Source: Thalassobacillus devorans (GTDB lineage: Bacteria; Bacillota; Bacilli; Bacillales; Halobacillaceae). Taken from it: a DNA stretch of 64,000 nt. Under the pieces are notes generated by a model that was not told where the DNA came from, did no database searches, and saw only the letters and a program-made list of their open reading frames with translations. Position numbers and translations under genes: made by a program. The DNA is taken from positions 124,001-188,000 of the forward strand of contig NZ_FXEH01000006.1 of NCBI RefSeq assembly GCF_900176565.1, given 5' to 3'. Shown piece by piece: positions 25,596 to 34,330 of this stretch (within the stretch, counting starts at the first letter, position 1; each line of letters begins with the position of its first letter).

Positions 25596-26068
25596 ACTAC
25601 TCACTCCTTTATAATCGTTGTCTGTATTGTATCATAATCTTGACATCGGTAAGAAACCACTCCGCTTATAAAATTACTCATAAGAAAACAGAGCACCGAA
25701 ACCGGTACTCTGCTATAAAAGGAGTGAAGCTAATCATTGATCGAATTGTTACCTATTTTTTCAAAAAGAGAAGCCATTCAATTGGAAAAGCTTCCGGAAT
25801 TTTGGATAGGAAACCGCTGATAAGCCTTCTGTCAACACCTCATTTGTCATGGGGAATCTGGATCTGGCTCATGAATGATCTTTCACCGACACCTCATTTC
25901 GTGGTTGAACCACTAGTTGATGTTGTCATTGTGAAACGGGGTACTGCCTCACTCCTTACTACGTAGTTTGGCGGAATGAGTCGAAATTATGCACATGAAT
26001 TTTTTGGCATAGTTTATGGGTAGTGGTAAAATTCTATAAAGAAGGATTGCAATGGAGAGGATGATTAA
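25596..26068 (+). other. 473-bp hit-ecsA intergenic region with hairpin, doubtful 80-codon frame and ecsA promoter
   Basis: A hairpin at 25689-25712 (CAGAG-C-ACCG with CGGT-A-CTCTG) is followed by AAAGGAG and an open frame from GTG 25724 to TAG 25966 (80 codons). The ribosome binding site is only one base from the GTG; a TTG at 25737 would give a 12-bp spacing. The predicted peptide is basic with one aromatic hydrophobic run and resembles nothing I know. It may be a leader, a remnant or chance. The rest of the region holds the ecsA promoter. Confidence 0.3.
26004..26032 (+). promoter_or_regulatory. Sigma-A promoter of ecsAB
   Basis: TTGGCA (26004-26009) and TAAAAT (26027-26032), 17 bp apart, each match five of six consensus bases. 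They lie 37 bp before the ecsA start. Confidence 0.75.
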
Positions 26069-26812
26069 ATGGAACCTTTATTACATATTGAAAACCTCCA
26101 CGGAGGTTATACACATAAAAATGTCCTGCATGGAATTTCTTTCGATGTCCATCCCAATGAAATCGTCGGTCTGATCGGTTTGAATGGGGCAGGGAAAAGT
26201 ACAACAATCAAGCACATCATCGGGATGATGCAGGCCAAAAAAGGACAAGTAGCCGTTAATGGGCAGAGGTTTGAAGAGAATCCGGAGGCCTACCGTCAGC
26301 AGATGGCTTACATACCTGAAATGCCGATCCTGTATGATGAACTTACGTTATATGAACACTTGCATTTAACGGCGATGGCTTATGGCATCGAGGAACAGGA
26401 ATTCAAAAAACGTTTGGATCCTTTGTTGAAGGAATTTCGCATGGAAAAGAAACTAAACTGGTTCCCGGTCCATTTTTCGAAAGGAATGCGTCAAAAAGTA
26501 ATGATTATGTGTGCATTTTTGATTGAGCCATCCTTATACATAGTGGATGAACCTTTTGTCGGTCTTGATCCTCTTGGTATTCAGTCTTACCTGCAACTGA
26601 TGGAGGAAATGAAACAGGAGGGGGCAGGCGTGCTCATGTCCACCCATATTTTAGCAACAGCCGAGCGCTATTGTGACCGTTTTGTCATTCTCCACGATGG
26701 GGAAATCCGTGCCAAAGGAACCTTGAAAGAATTGCAGGAAGCCTTTCAAATGCCTGGATCATCATTGGATGACCTGTATGTTCAGTTGACAAAGGAAGAG
26801 AACCATGATTGA
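26069..26812 (+). CDS. ecsA: ABC transporter ATPase EcsA
   Basis: The 247-residue ATPase has Walker A GLNGAGKST near 38-46, the signature FSKGMRQKVMIMCAF near 135-149 and Walker B LYIVDEPFVGLDP near 155-167. It matches EcsA, which with EcsB forms a complex needed for intramembrane protease RasP activity, secretion and competence in B. subtilis. It overlaps ecsB by 8 bp. Confidence 0.93.
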   Translation: MEPLLHIENLHGGYTHKNVLHGISFDVHPNEIVGLIGLNGAGKSTTIKHIIGMMQAKKGQVAVNGQRFEENPEAYRQQMAYIPEMPILYDELTLYEHLHLTAMAYGIEEQEFKKRLDPLLKEFRMEKKLNWFPVHFSKGMRQKVMIMCAFLIEPSLYIVDEPFVGLDPLGIQSYLQLMEEMKQEGAGVLMSTHILATAERYCDRFVILHDGEIRAKGTLKELQEAFQMPGSSLDDLYVQLTKEENHD

Positions 26813-28019
26813 TGCGAAGGCGTTTTGGCAGAAGCGGTTTAATGAGCATACCAAAGAAACAGGCAGGTATTTAAAATATATTTTCAATGGGCATATCGCT
26901 GTAGCGATGATATTCTTCCTTTCAGCATTAGCTTATTATTATCAGCAGTGGCTGACGGAGCTTCCTGAAAACTTCCCGACTGCTGTGATTGTCGGCATCG
27001 CTTTTGGTTTAATCGCCAGTTATAGTCCGGTTCGTACGCTCTTGAAAGAGCCGGATCTTGTTTTCCTTTTGCCTGCAGAACACCAATTGAATGATTATTT
27101 CAAGCGCTGTCTCTATTACAGCTATGTCATCCAGCTGTATTTAGTGCTGCTGGTTGCTGCTGCGTTAGGACCATTGTATTTTGCCAGCTATCCGGAACAG
27201 GGCACAAGATATTACTTGATGATGATGCTCGTGGTCCTTGTTTTCAAAGGGTGGAACATGATGGCGAACTGGTGGATGCTGAAAGAAAGGAACCCTAATA
27301 CCAGGTTATGGGATCAGCTGATACGGATTCTGCTCAGCATTGTCGTGTTTTATTTCTTTGCAGCGGGCGAGCTAATGTTTGCCGGAGTTGTTACCGTGCT
27401 TTTATTTGGAGTGACGATGTACAATTATTCCCTTGCAAAGAAAAAACCCGGTCTCGTCTGGGATGTTCTTGTCGAAAAGGATCAGGCGAGAATGCGTGCT
27501 TTTTATCGGATTGCAAATATGTTTACCGATGTACCCCATTTAAAAAACACAGTGAAGAAGCGTCACTGGCTGGTAGGACTTCTGCTCAAGCCTGTTACTT
27601 ACAAACAGTCACAGTCATTTGACTATTTATACCGGATCACCTTTGCCCGGAGCAGCGACTATGTCGGCATGTATTTCAGACTGCTGGTCATTGGCGGGCT
27701 TGCCATCTACTATGTGCCAAATGTCTGGGTGAAAGTCGCTTTTTCCATTTTGTTCCTGTATCTAAGTGCGTTTCAGATGATGACGTTATGGAATCATCAC
27801 CGGACGATTGCCTGGATGGATTTATATCCATTGAGGCAGGAATGGCGGCAAAAGGCCGTGCTGAAATGGCTGTTTCAGCTGATGTTATTCCAGACGTTCC
27901 TGTTCGGTTTGCTGTTCATCATCCAATGGAATCCTCTTGGCTTACTGCTCGTTTGGGTAGGAGGAGCCATCTTCAGCTGGCTGTTTACCCAGAGCTACAT
28001 CAAACCAAGACTCACGTAG
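26805..28019 (+). CDS. ecsB: ABC transporter membrane subunit EcsB
   Basis: The 404-residue membrane protein has about eight to ten helices in two clusters (about 27-75, 100-205 and 285-400) with a cytosolic loop between. The start MIDAKAFWQKRFNEHTKETG is characteristic of EcsB. It pairs with EcsA. Its terminator lies directly after the stop, and a 260-bp hairpin repeat then separates it from ecsC. Confidence 0.92.
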   Translation: MIDAKAFWQKRFNEHTKETGRYLKYIFNGHIAVAMIFFLSALAYYYQQWLTELPENFPTAVIVGIAFGLIASYSPVRTLLKEPDLVFLLPAEHQLNDYFKRCLYYSYVIQLYLVLLVAAALGPLYFASYPEQGTRYYLMMMLVVLVFKGWNMMANWWMLKERNPNTRLWDQLIRILLSIVVFYFFAAGELMFAGVVTVLLFGVTMYNYSLAKKKPGLVWDVLVEKDQARMRAFYRIANMFTDVPHLKNTVKKRHWLVGLLLKPVTYKQSQSFDYLYRITFARSSDYVGMYFRLLVIGGLAIYYVPNVWVKVAFSILFLYLSAFQMMTLWNHHRTIAWMDLYPLRQEWRQKAVLKWLFQLMLFQTFLFGLLFIIQWNPLGLLLVWVGGAIFSWLFTQSYIKPRLT

Positions 28020-28045
28020 GAGCCTGCCCTCAGGCTCCTTTTTTG
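28018..28045 (+). terminator. Terminator after ecsB
   Basis: AGGAGCCTG (28018-28026) pairs perfectly with CAGGCTCCT (28031-28039), followed by TTTTTT. The stem includes the last base of the stop codon region. Confidence 0.9.
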
Positions 28046-28048
28046 AAA

Positions 28049-28310
28049 GGCTCTGTTAAATCTCCGTGTTGATTTTGCAATAAAAGCTCCCTTTACCTGA
28101 AAACTCAGTTTCGAGACTTTTGATTGCGATTATGGTGGCTGGGAAAACGGATCGCTTTCCGTGGGCATGTGGTGAGCTTCCTCAGGCTTCGCCTTGCGGG
28201 ATCTCACCGCTCATGTTCATCCCACTGGAGTCTCACCGTTTTCCCAGCCACCATACTTTCATTAGTTTCTCGAAACTTCCATCAGAAATAGAGTGATTTT
28301 GGAGCAGAAA
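28049..28310. repeat. Dispersed hairpin repeat, copy 1 (full), between ecsB and ecsC
   Basis: No gene fits here. The segment is a nested palindrome: perfect 20-bp arms at 28131-28150 and 28236-28255, outer 10-bp arms AGTTTCGAGA (28107-28116) and TCTCGAAACT (28268-28277), and an inner GGTGAG/CTCACC pair. The left end (28051-28116) is clearly related to copies at 34253 and 48671, and the core CTTTCCGTGGGC...GGAGTCTCACC resembles a hairpin element I remember as common in Bacillaceae genomes. Boundaries are approximate. Confidence 0.8.
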
Positions 28311-28368
28311 ATACGGTCGATTTACCATTGTATAAGTGATCCTGGTGCGGAAAAGGAGGTGAGGCGCT

Positions 28369-29085
28369 TTGTTATCGTCTTATGAGGAACAGGTTCTTAG
28401 GGAAGCGAAGCGCTGGGAAAAATCTTTAAGCAAACGTGACACGCTGATTCAACGTTCTTCCAAAAGGATTCAAACAAAAATAAACAAGAAAATTCCGGAG
28501 CGCGTACATCAGGTCGTAACAGAAAGTATTCGTAAAATGATTGAGGCAGCGCTGACGAGTTCCGAATATATCGACCCAGTAGAAATCAAGTCAGATGCTT
28601 CTTTTCGAGAACGGGAAGTTATGGTATACGAGCGGATGAAACGGTATAAACGTACTGCCGCTGTTGAAGGAGCGGGGACAGGAGCAGGAGGGCTGCTGCT
28701 TGGTATGGCCGATTTTCCGTTACTATTGAGTATTAAAATGAAGTTCTTATTTGATGTCGGCCAGCTTTATGGCTGTGAAGTTCAGAATTATCAAGAACGG
28801 ATGTACATTCTTCATGTCTTCATGCTGGCTTTTTCCAGTGATAACAAGCAAAAGGAAGTAGCGGCTATCATTAATCATTGGGAACAGGAACAGTTGAAAT
28901 GGAAAGAAGTCGATTGGAAGTCATTGCAGCTTGAATATCGCGATACTATTGACTTTGTTAAAATGCTTCAACTGATCCCTGGGTTCGGGGCTGTAGTAGG
29001 AGCGTGGGCGAATACAAAATTGCTGGAGCAGTTAGGGGAGACGGCGATGAATTGCTACCGTCTCCGGACGCTCCGTGATCGTTAA
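28369..29085 (+). CDS. ecsC: EcsC family protein
   Basis: The start is TTG at 28369, behind a strong AAAGGAGGTGA. The 238-residue protein has the EcsC pattern: a helical basic N-terminus, AAVEGAGTGAGGLLLGMADF near 99-118 (a Gly-rich hydrophobic hairpin), and LIPGFGAVVGAWANTKLLEQ near 203-222. It lies behind ecsAB but is cut off by a terminator and a 260-bp repeat, so it needs its own promoter. Function is unknown; ecsC is dispensable for the EcsAB phenotypes in B. subtilis. It ends in a 4-bp convergent overlap with yhaA. Confidence 0.9.
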   Translation: MLSSYEEQVLREAKRWEKSLSKRDTLIQRSSKRIQTKINKKIPERVHQVVTESIRKMIEAALTSSEYIDPVEIKSDASFREREVMVYERMKRYKRTAAVEGAGTGAGGLLLGMADFPLLLSIKMKFLFDVGQLYGCEVQNYQERMYILHVFMLAFSSDNKQKEVAAIINHWEQEQLKWKEVDWKSLQLEYRDTIDFVKMLQLIPGFGAVVGAWANTKLLEQLGETAMNCYRLRTLRDR

Positions 29086-30260
29086 GATGTATACTTTTCC
29101 TGGTACGAACGGTAAGCCTGGAGCAGCGTTTTGGCCGCATGAGGAAGTGCCCGTTCGTTGATATCAAACTTAGGGTGATGATGAGGATATTCGTGTCCTT
29201 CTATCTTGGCACCGGTAAAATAAAAAGCACCTGGTTTCTCTAGTAAGTAGTAAGCGAAGTCTTCTCCTGCCATGCTCGGTTCGATTTCTCTGGTCGTTAA
29301 GGAGGCGTCAGCTTCAGGCGCTTCATCAAGGATCAAAGCTGCCTCCGCGGCGTGATTGATCACTGGCGGATACCCTTTATAATAATCGAAATCGTAATCA
29401 GCTTCATAAGGGATACAGGCAGACTGTGTAATTCGCTCCATTTCCTTGATTATCGTCTCCTGAACTTCAGAGTCGAAGGTACGGACGGTTCCGGTCAGCT
29501 TGGCGGAATCCGCAATAACATTGAATGCTGTGCCTGATTCAAACTGAGCGACCGTGACGACAGCGGTCTTCAATGGATCAAGACGCCGGCTTACGATTTG
29601 CTGCAAGGATGTCACCAATTGCGATCCGATAACAAGAGCATCTTTGGTGAGGTGCGGCTGAGCACCATGCCCCCCTTTTCCTTTGATGGTGATTTCGAAC
29701 CGGTCTGCTCCGGCCATGAAAGCACCTTTGGTCGTTTCTATGGTACCGAGTGGGGTCGTCGCCCACAGGTGGGTACCAAACACCGCATCAACATCATCGA
29801 TTGCACCGCTCTCGAGAATCGGCTTTGCGCCTCCTGGCGCGTATTCTTCGGCGTGCTGATGCAGGAATACGACTGTGCCAGGGATTTTGTCCTGATAGTT
29901 GATGAGTACTTTGGCAAGTGTCAGCAGGACGGCAGTATGACCATCATGTCCGCACGCATGCATAGCACCCTCGTTTTTAGACTTATATGGTACGTCATTT
30001 TCTTCCTGGATCGGCAGGGCGTCAAAGTCAGCACGAAGAGCGATTGTCTTGCCCGGTCTACCGCCTTTTAGCCTGGCGATGACTCCGTTGCCGCCAATAT
30101 TGGCTTCGTACGGGATGCCTAGCTTTTCGTATGTATCAGCAATGTATTTCGCTGTCTTTTCTTCCTGGAACGACACTTCGGGATATTGGTGTAAATATCT
30201 CCGGATTTCAATCATTTCTTCGTAGGATTCATCAATAGCGGTGTAGATATCTTTCCACAT
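29082..30260 (-). CDS. yhaA: M20-family amidohydrolase YhaA
   Basis: Starting at ATG 30260 behind GGAGGAGG, this 392-residue enzyme is an M20D aminoacylase. MHACGHDGHTAVLLT near 98-112 and QHAEEYAPGGAK near 132-143 contain metal ligands and the catalytic acid (HAEE). A dimerisation insert follows (GGHGAQPHLTKDALV near 195) and the late ligand region MAGEDFAYYL near 339. Family members hydrolyse N-acyl amino acids or related amides; the substrate is uncertain. Convergent with ecsC. Confidence 0.9.
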   Translation of the reverse strand: MWKDIYTAIDESYEEMIEIRRYLHQYPEVSFQEEKTAKYIADTYEKLGIPYEANIGGNGVIARLKGGRPGKTIALRADFDALPIQEENDVPYKSKNEGAMHACGHDGHTAVLLTLAKVLINYQDKIPGTVVFLHQHAEEYAPGGAKPILESGAIDDVDAVFGTHLWATTPLGTIETTKGAFMAGADRFEITIKGKGGHGAQPHLTKDALVIGSQLVTSLQQIVSRRLDPLKTAVVTVAQFESGTAFNVIADSAKLTGTVRTFDSEVQETIIKEMERITQSACIPYEADYDFDYYKGYPPVINHAAEAALILDEAPEADASLTTREIEPSMAGEDFAYYLLEKPGAFYFTGAKIEGHEYPHHHPKFDINERALPHAAKTLLQAYRSYQEKYTS

Positions 30261-30342
30261 GAACAAGTTCCTCCTCCGTAGGTTAACTTGTTTTTAATTC
30301 TATCACATTCATCGCCATTGTCAGAATTATGTGGACATAAAC

Positions 30343-30376
30343 AAAACGCCCGAACGGCGATGTCCGGACGTTTTTG
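30343..30376. terminator. Terminator after the ferritin-like gene
   Basis: AAACGCCCG pairs with CGGACGTTT (one mismatch) near 30345-30371, with T-runs on both strands. Confidence 0.7.
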
Positions 30377-30387
30377 TGCTTTAATTA

Positions 30388-30822
30388 TTAAGATAATCGC
30401 GGGTCTGCCAGCAGACGTTCCATTTCTTCCATGTGCTGGGTTTCATCAGCGATCATATCCTCAAGCTTGACTACTAATTCCGTCAAGCCAAGTTCGTCTG
30501 CCTGCTGTTTGCGTTTTTCATAACGATTAATTGTATCTTCCTCTGACTTGCGAGCTTCTTCCAGCATGTCCTTGACGTTCGTCAGCTGCTTTACTTCTGC
30601 TGGAGTAGTGGTAGGGGTGCCTCCAAGAATTTTAATTTTTTCGGACAGGTAGAGGGCGTGACCCTGCTCGTCTGCGATTTCTCCTTCGAAAAATGGCTTC
30701 AAAACGGAATAATAAAGTCCATCAACTGTTGCTGCGTTATACGTATACATAATCGAAGCTGCATATTCATGTGCTAAGTCTTCATTCAAACCATCAATCA
30801 ATTCTTTCATATTTTCATCCAT
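30388..30822 (-). CDS. Ferritin-like iron-binding protein
   Basis: The 144-residue four-helix protein carries the paired Glu/His motifs of a ferritin-like di-iron site: LAHEYAASIMYTYN near 16-29, DEQGHALYLSEK near 51-62, and DETQHMEEMERLL near 125-137, with a Glu between in ARKSEEDTINRYEKR near 89-103. It resembles bacterioferritin-type proteins of bacilli. It may store iron or quench peroxide. The ATG two codons inside the longest frame has the better spacing (9 bp) from AAAGGA. Placed alone, divergent from the PAP2 gene. Confidence 0.8.
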   Translation of the reverse strand: MDENMKELIDGLNEDLAHEYAASIMYTYNAATVDGLYYSVLKPFFEGEIADEQGHALYLSEKIKILGGTPTTTPAEVKQLTNVKDMLEEARKSEEDTINRYEKRKQQADELGLTELVVKLEDMIADETQHMEEMERLLADPRLS

Positions 30823-30925
30823 ATCCATTCATCCTTTCCAATAAAATATTCCATTGTTACTATTCCCTGGATAGTTTTTCATAAACGTCTAAGTGGTATC
30901 GTAAGGAAGAATGGGGGTACAGTCG

Positions 30926-31573
30926 ATGACGAAAAAACAGCGCTACTTTGTGGCAGCCATGCTTGTGCTGGCGTCCCTGTCGGTTATCCTATTCACGTTC
31001 CAGGCAGCTTCAGAAGGGACACCAATTCTTGACCGCTGGGCAAGTCCATTTGTTGCTGAAGTCGAAGGAACTGCTGTGGAATCTATGTTCCGATGGATTA
31101 CCGAGTTGGGTTCGAGCTGGTTCTTATATACGATAGCGATCATAGCAGGGTTGATTCTCAGGGTTTACTATAAAGATAGCATCGCAGGGGTTATGCTTGT
31201 GTCAGGTGTGGCTGCAGGTTATGGCTTTAACTTTGCTATTAAGCATCTAGTGCAGCGGGAACGACCACGCATTTTGGAAAGTGTCGATGGTACAGGATTA
31301 AGTTATCCCAGTGGTCATGCGATGGTATCGGTGGTTACCTATAGTCTGCTTGTTTATTTTTTGATGATACAAATGAAAAGTATGAAGGCAGCCGTCTGGA
31401 TCATTGTGGTGGGCCTGATATTGGTTCTGCTCATCGGATTCAGTCGTTATGTGTTACGGGTGCATTATTTAACGGACGTGATGGCAGGTTTCAGCTTTGG
31501 AATCCTTGTCGTCGCGGTTTGGATATCTTTATATCATATATGGAAAAGAAGAAAAGAATCATCTCCGACTTGA
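30926..31573 (+). CDS. PAP2-family membrane phosphatase
   Basis: The 215-residue protein has about five to six transmembrane helices and all three PAP2 motifs: KHLVQRERPRI (KxxxxxxRP), SYPSGHAM (PSGH) and SRYVLRVHYLTDVMAG (SRxxxxxHxxxD). These form the active site on the extracellular face. It probably dephosphorylates undecaprenyl pyrophosphate or phosphatidylglycerol phosphate. The ATG behind GGGGGT at 30926 is preferred to the one 5 codons upstream. Its neighbour is the LiaFSR envelope-stress system, which fits a cell-wall lipid role, but a terminator separates them. Confidence 0.85.
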   Translation: MTKKQRYFVAAMLVLASLSVILFTFQAASEGTPILDRWASPFVAEVEGTAVESMFRWITELGSSWFLYTIAIIAGLILRVYYKDSIAGVMLVSGVAAGYGFNFAIKHLVQRERPRILESVDGTGLSYPSGHAMVSVVTYSLLVYFLMIQMKSMKAAVWIIVVGLILVLLIGFSRYVLRVHYLTDVMAGFSFGILVVAVWISLYHIWKRRKESSPT

Positions 31574-31589
31574 GACGGAGAAAGAACCA

Positions 31590-31623
31590 TTCCCCCGGGC
31601 GTTACACCTCGGGGATTTTTTTG
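31590..31623 (+). terminator. Terminator after the PAP2 gene
   Basis: A GC-rich stem TTCCCC...GGGGAT with a G/C inner part is followed by TTTTTTT. Confidence 0.8.
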
Positions 31624-31674
31624 TGATAATAGAACCAGGAAAATAAAAGATAACCCTGTAAAAAAAGGGATTAA

Positions 31675-31688
31675 AGACAAGGTTGTCT
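31675..31688. promoter_or_regulatory. Short palindrome upstream of liaF
   Basis: AGACAAGGTTGTCT is a 6-2-6 perfect dyad 37 bp before liaF. LiaR autoregulates lia operons, so an operator is possible; I cannot match it to a known LiaR box. Confidence 0.3.
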
Positions 31689-31724
31689 AATTTAAATAAA
31701 GATAGAGACAAAAAGGGATGAGCG

Positions 31725-32501
31725 ATGATGAGAAAAGGATGGCTGCATTTCTTGCTTGCTTTCTTGCTGATAGGAACAGGTATCGTGCTAATGTTGGAAA
31801 ACCTTGGAGTGATTGATAAGACGTTATATATATCATTGGGATTGATACTGGCCGTAATCCTGATGCTTATCGGACTGAAGCTCTGGTGGGACAGGGTTAC
31901 AGGACACGGGGGTTCCTGGATGTTCGGTTCTTTTTTTACTGTTTATGGGCTCCTGGTGCTGCTGGGAGAAATAGGCGTTATTACATTTACGTTTGGCGAT
32001 GTGTTCAAACTCTGGCCGCTTCTATTTATCTATATTGGATTCGGTATGTTTCTCGGGGGCAGCCGGAAGCGGTTCCAGGTGAATGTTGATACGGGAGACC
32101 TCAGTGGATCTTCATCTGAAAAAAAACATAACAATAAGAAAATGCACACGGTAATTGGAGACCATCAATATAATGCAGAAAATTGGAAAGTGGAACCGAT
32201 GCAACTGTGGAATGCAGTTGGGGATTACCACTTTGATTTTACAAAAGCTTTTATCCCGGAAAAAGATACCCCTATTTCTGTGAAAGGCTGGGCGGGAGAT
32301 ATAAAAATGCTGATGCCGGAGAACCTTGATTACCGTATAGAAGCATTTGTTAAAGCGGGCAGTATCAATCTTCTCGGAAAGACATCGGACGGCATCAATA
32401 GAACGACGACTTTTGAGACGCCAGGTTACCAGGATGCAGCAAGGCGATTGACGATCGATATTGATCTCAAGGCTGGCGATGTCCGGGTCGACAAGGTATA
32501 G
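31725..32501 (+). CDS. liaF: Envelope-stress system inhibitor LiaF
   Basis: The 258-residue protein has four N-terminal transmembrane helices (about 5-24, 32-52, 65-84, 91-108) and a C-terminal DUF2154 beta domain with GDYHFDFTKAFIP near 165-177 and IDIDLKAGDVRVDKV at the end. LiaF keeps the kinase LiaS inactive until the envelope is stressed, for example by lipid II-binding antibiotics. It starts at ATG behind AAAGGGATG. The order liaF-liaS-liaR is standard, but the liaI-liaH effector genes are not upstream here. Confidence 0.93.
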   Translation: MMRKGWLHFLLAFLLIGTGIVLMLENLGVIDKTLYISLGLILAVILMLIGLKLWWDRVTGHGGSWMFGSFFTVYGLLVLLGEIGVITFTFGDVFKLWPLLFIYIGFGMFLGGSRKRFQVNVDTGDLSGSSSEKKHNNKKMHTVIGDHQYNAENWKVEPMQLWNAVGDYHFDFTKAFIPEKDTPISVKGWAGDIKMLMPENLDYRIEAFVKAGSINLLGKTSDGINRTTTFETPGYQDAARRLTIDIDLKAGDVRVDKV

Positions 32502-32512
32502 GAGCGGATAGT

Positions 32513-33574
32513 ATGTTGAAGCGATTAAGCAGTATTCGATATACATTTATACGATCGCATTTATTTGGGCTGATACTGAATACCTTTGTGCTTCTGGCTG
32601 TCCTGCTCTCTGTCCATGTATGGTTCACACCGGAGTGGCTGTCAGCAGGAGCAATTCTTTTATTTATGGGTATTTATTTTCTGCTTGGTCTGTTCATGGC
32701 CTTTTACGCAGGCTTCCGCTCAAGCGGAGATTTAAAGGATCGTATCGATAGTCTGTCGACAGTGATTACCCATCTGGCAAGAGGGAACTTCAAGACGAAA
32801 GTTTTGTTCAGTGAAGAAGATGAAATTGCTAGAATTGCCAGTGAGTTAAATGAGCTGGGCGGTAAATTGCAGGAACAAAAGGACTCTTTAGTGCGTCTTG
32901 CGGATGAGAAAGCAGAGCTCGCTAAAAAAGCCCATAGTGCTGCGACCATGGAAGAACGCCAGCGCCTGGCCAGGGATTTGCATGATGCGGTAAGCCAGCA
33001 GTTATTCGCATTGACGATGATGTCCCAGGCGGCGGTAAGGATGTTCGATAAAAAACCAGATCAGGCAAAGCTGCAGCTGGAGGAAATTTCTGCGATGGCT
33101 TTACAGGCACAGACAGAAATGCGGGCATTATTGCTGCATCTCAGACCTGTCCATTTATCAGGGGAACCGTTGACCAAAGGAATCGAGCGCCTGGTTCAAG
33201 AATTGGAGCAGAAATGCCCCATCCATTTTCACGTACAAATGGAGGAAACACCTGGTCTCTCTCAGACAAAAGAGGAACATCTATTCCGGATTATCCAGGA
33301 GGCCTTATCCAATATACTGCGGCATTCCAATGCCACGGATGTCAATGTGAGCCTGAAAGAGAAAAACGAAGAGCTTTTTTTACATATCGGGGACAATGGA
33401 GTGGGGTTCAATATGAAGGAAAAAGAAACGATTGTTGCTTCCTATGGATTAAAAACAATGCGAGAAAGGACAGGAGAGATAGGGGGCAACTTTGTACTCC
33501 GCTCACGGGAAGGGGAAGGTACGCATATTGATATACGTGTACCGTTGCAGACAGTTAAGGGGGAGATAGGATGA
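32513..33574 (+). CDS. liaS: Sensor histidine kinase LiaS
   Basis: The 353-residue kinase has two transmembrane helices (about 17-37 and 45-66) with a very short extracellular loop, as in intramembrane-sensing kinases. A HAMP-like linker and the HisKA_3 motif ERQRLARDLHDAVSQQLFAL follow, the His being in RDLHDA. The ATPase part has QEALSNILRHSNAT (N-box) and GDNGVGF (G1). It overlaps liaR by 4 bp. It autophosphorylates and passes phosphate to LiaR. Confidence 0.94.
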   Translation: MLKRLSSIRYTFIRSHLFGLILNTFVLLAVLLSVHVWFTPEWLSAGAILLFMGIYFLLGLFMAFYAGFRSSGDLKDRIDSLSTVITHLARGNFKTKVLFSEEDEIARIASELNELGGKLQEQKDSLVRLADEKAELAKKAHSAATMEERQRLARDLHDAVSQQLFALTMMSQAAVRMFDKKPDQAKLQLEEISAMALQAQTEMRALLLHLRPVHLSGEPLTKGIERLVQELEQKCPIHFHVQMEETPGLSQTKEEHLFRIIQEALSNILRHSNATDVNVSLKEKNEELFLHIGDNGVGFNMKEKETIVASYGLKTMRERTGEIGGNFVLRSREGEGTHIDIRVPLQTVKGEIG

Positions 33575-34206
33575 TAAAGGTTGTGGTAGTTGATGATCAT
33601 GATGTTGTCCGAAAAGGAGTCATCGCTTATTTGAATACTGAGGATGAGCTCGACATCATCGGAGAAGCCTCCAGCGGTAATAAAGGTGCAAAGCTGGTTG
33701 CTGACTTGAAGCCGGACGTCGTGCTGATGGATTTGATCATGGAAGATGGCACCGGCATTGAAGCTACAAAACAGATCATGACCGAACACCCCGATGGTAA
33801 AGTGATTATTCTGACCAGCTATTATGATGATGAAAAAGTGTTCCCGGCGCTTGAGGCAGGAGCATTCAGTTACATGCTGAAAACATCATCAGCCGATGAA
33901 ATCGCCGATGCTATCAAGAAAGCCTATCGTGGTGAAAATACGATCGAACCAAAAGTGGCGGGGAAGATGATGAACCGCTTCCGATCATCCGACAAGAAAC
34001 CCCATGATGAATTGACACAGCGGGAGCTGGAAGTGTTGTTATGTATCGGGGAAGGGATGACCAATCAGGAAATCAGTGATTCTCTTTATATAGGCATCAA
34101 AACCGTGAAGACCCATGTCAGCAATATACTTAGTAAACTCGGTGTCCACGACCGGACACAGGCCGCGGTCTATGCCCATAAAAATCAATTGCTGAAAAAG
34201 ATATGA
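33571..34206 (+). CDS. liaR: Response regulator LiaR
   Basis: The 211-residue NarL/FixJ-type regulator has the receiver domain (DDHDVVRKG near 8-16, phosphoacceptor Asp in VVLMDLIMEDG near 50-60, Lys in MLKTSSADE near 106) and a LuxR helix-turn-helix (ELTQREVLL-like run TQRELEVLLCIGEGMTNQEI near 148-167). It is the third gene of liaFSR and is followed by a strong terminator. Confidence 0.95.
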   Translation: MIKVVVVDDHDVVRKGVIAYLNTEDELDIIGEASSGNKGAKLVADLKPDVVLMDLIMEDGTGIEATKQIMTEHPDGKVIILTSYYDDEKVFPALEAGAFSYMLKTSSADEIADAIKKAYRGENTIEPKVAGKMMNRFRSSDKKPHDELTQRELEVLLCIGEGMTNQEISDSLYIGIKTVKTHVSNILSKLGVHDRTQAAVYAHKNQLLKKI

Positions 34207-34211
34207 TGGAA

Positions 34212-34250
34212 TGAAAAAGTGAGCGGCATCTATGCCTGCTCACTTTTTAC
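34212..34250 (+). terminator. Terminator after liaR
   Basis: AAAAAGTGAGC (34214-34224) and GCTCACTTTTT (34238-34248) form a perfect 11-bp stem; the inner GGCAT/ATGCC extends it. Confidence 0.92.
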
Positions 34251-34252
34251 AT

Positions 34253-34323
34253 GCGCTCTATTAAATCTCAGAGTTGTTTTTCAATATAAGCTCTCTTTTT
34301 CTCAAGACTCACTTTCAATATAG
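34253..34323. repeat. Dispersed hairpin repeat, copy 2 (left-end fragment)
   Basis: About 70 bp match the left end of copy 1 (28049-28117): CTCTRTTAAATCTC, then AAGCTC-CTTT and the final ACTCA-TTTC-A block are shared in order and spacing. The central hairpin is absent. It lies directly after the liaR terminator. Confidence 0.65.
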
Positions 34324-34330
34324 AAATCAT

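Noticed and set aside
28049-28310. CRISPR array or riboswitch between ecsB and ecsC
   Set aside because: There are no repeated units with spacers; the structure is one nested palindrome and has relatives elsewhere in the window.
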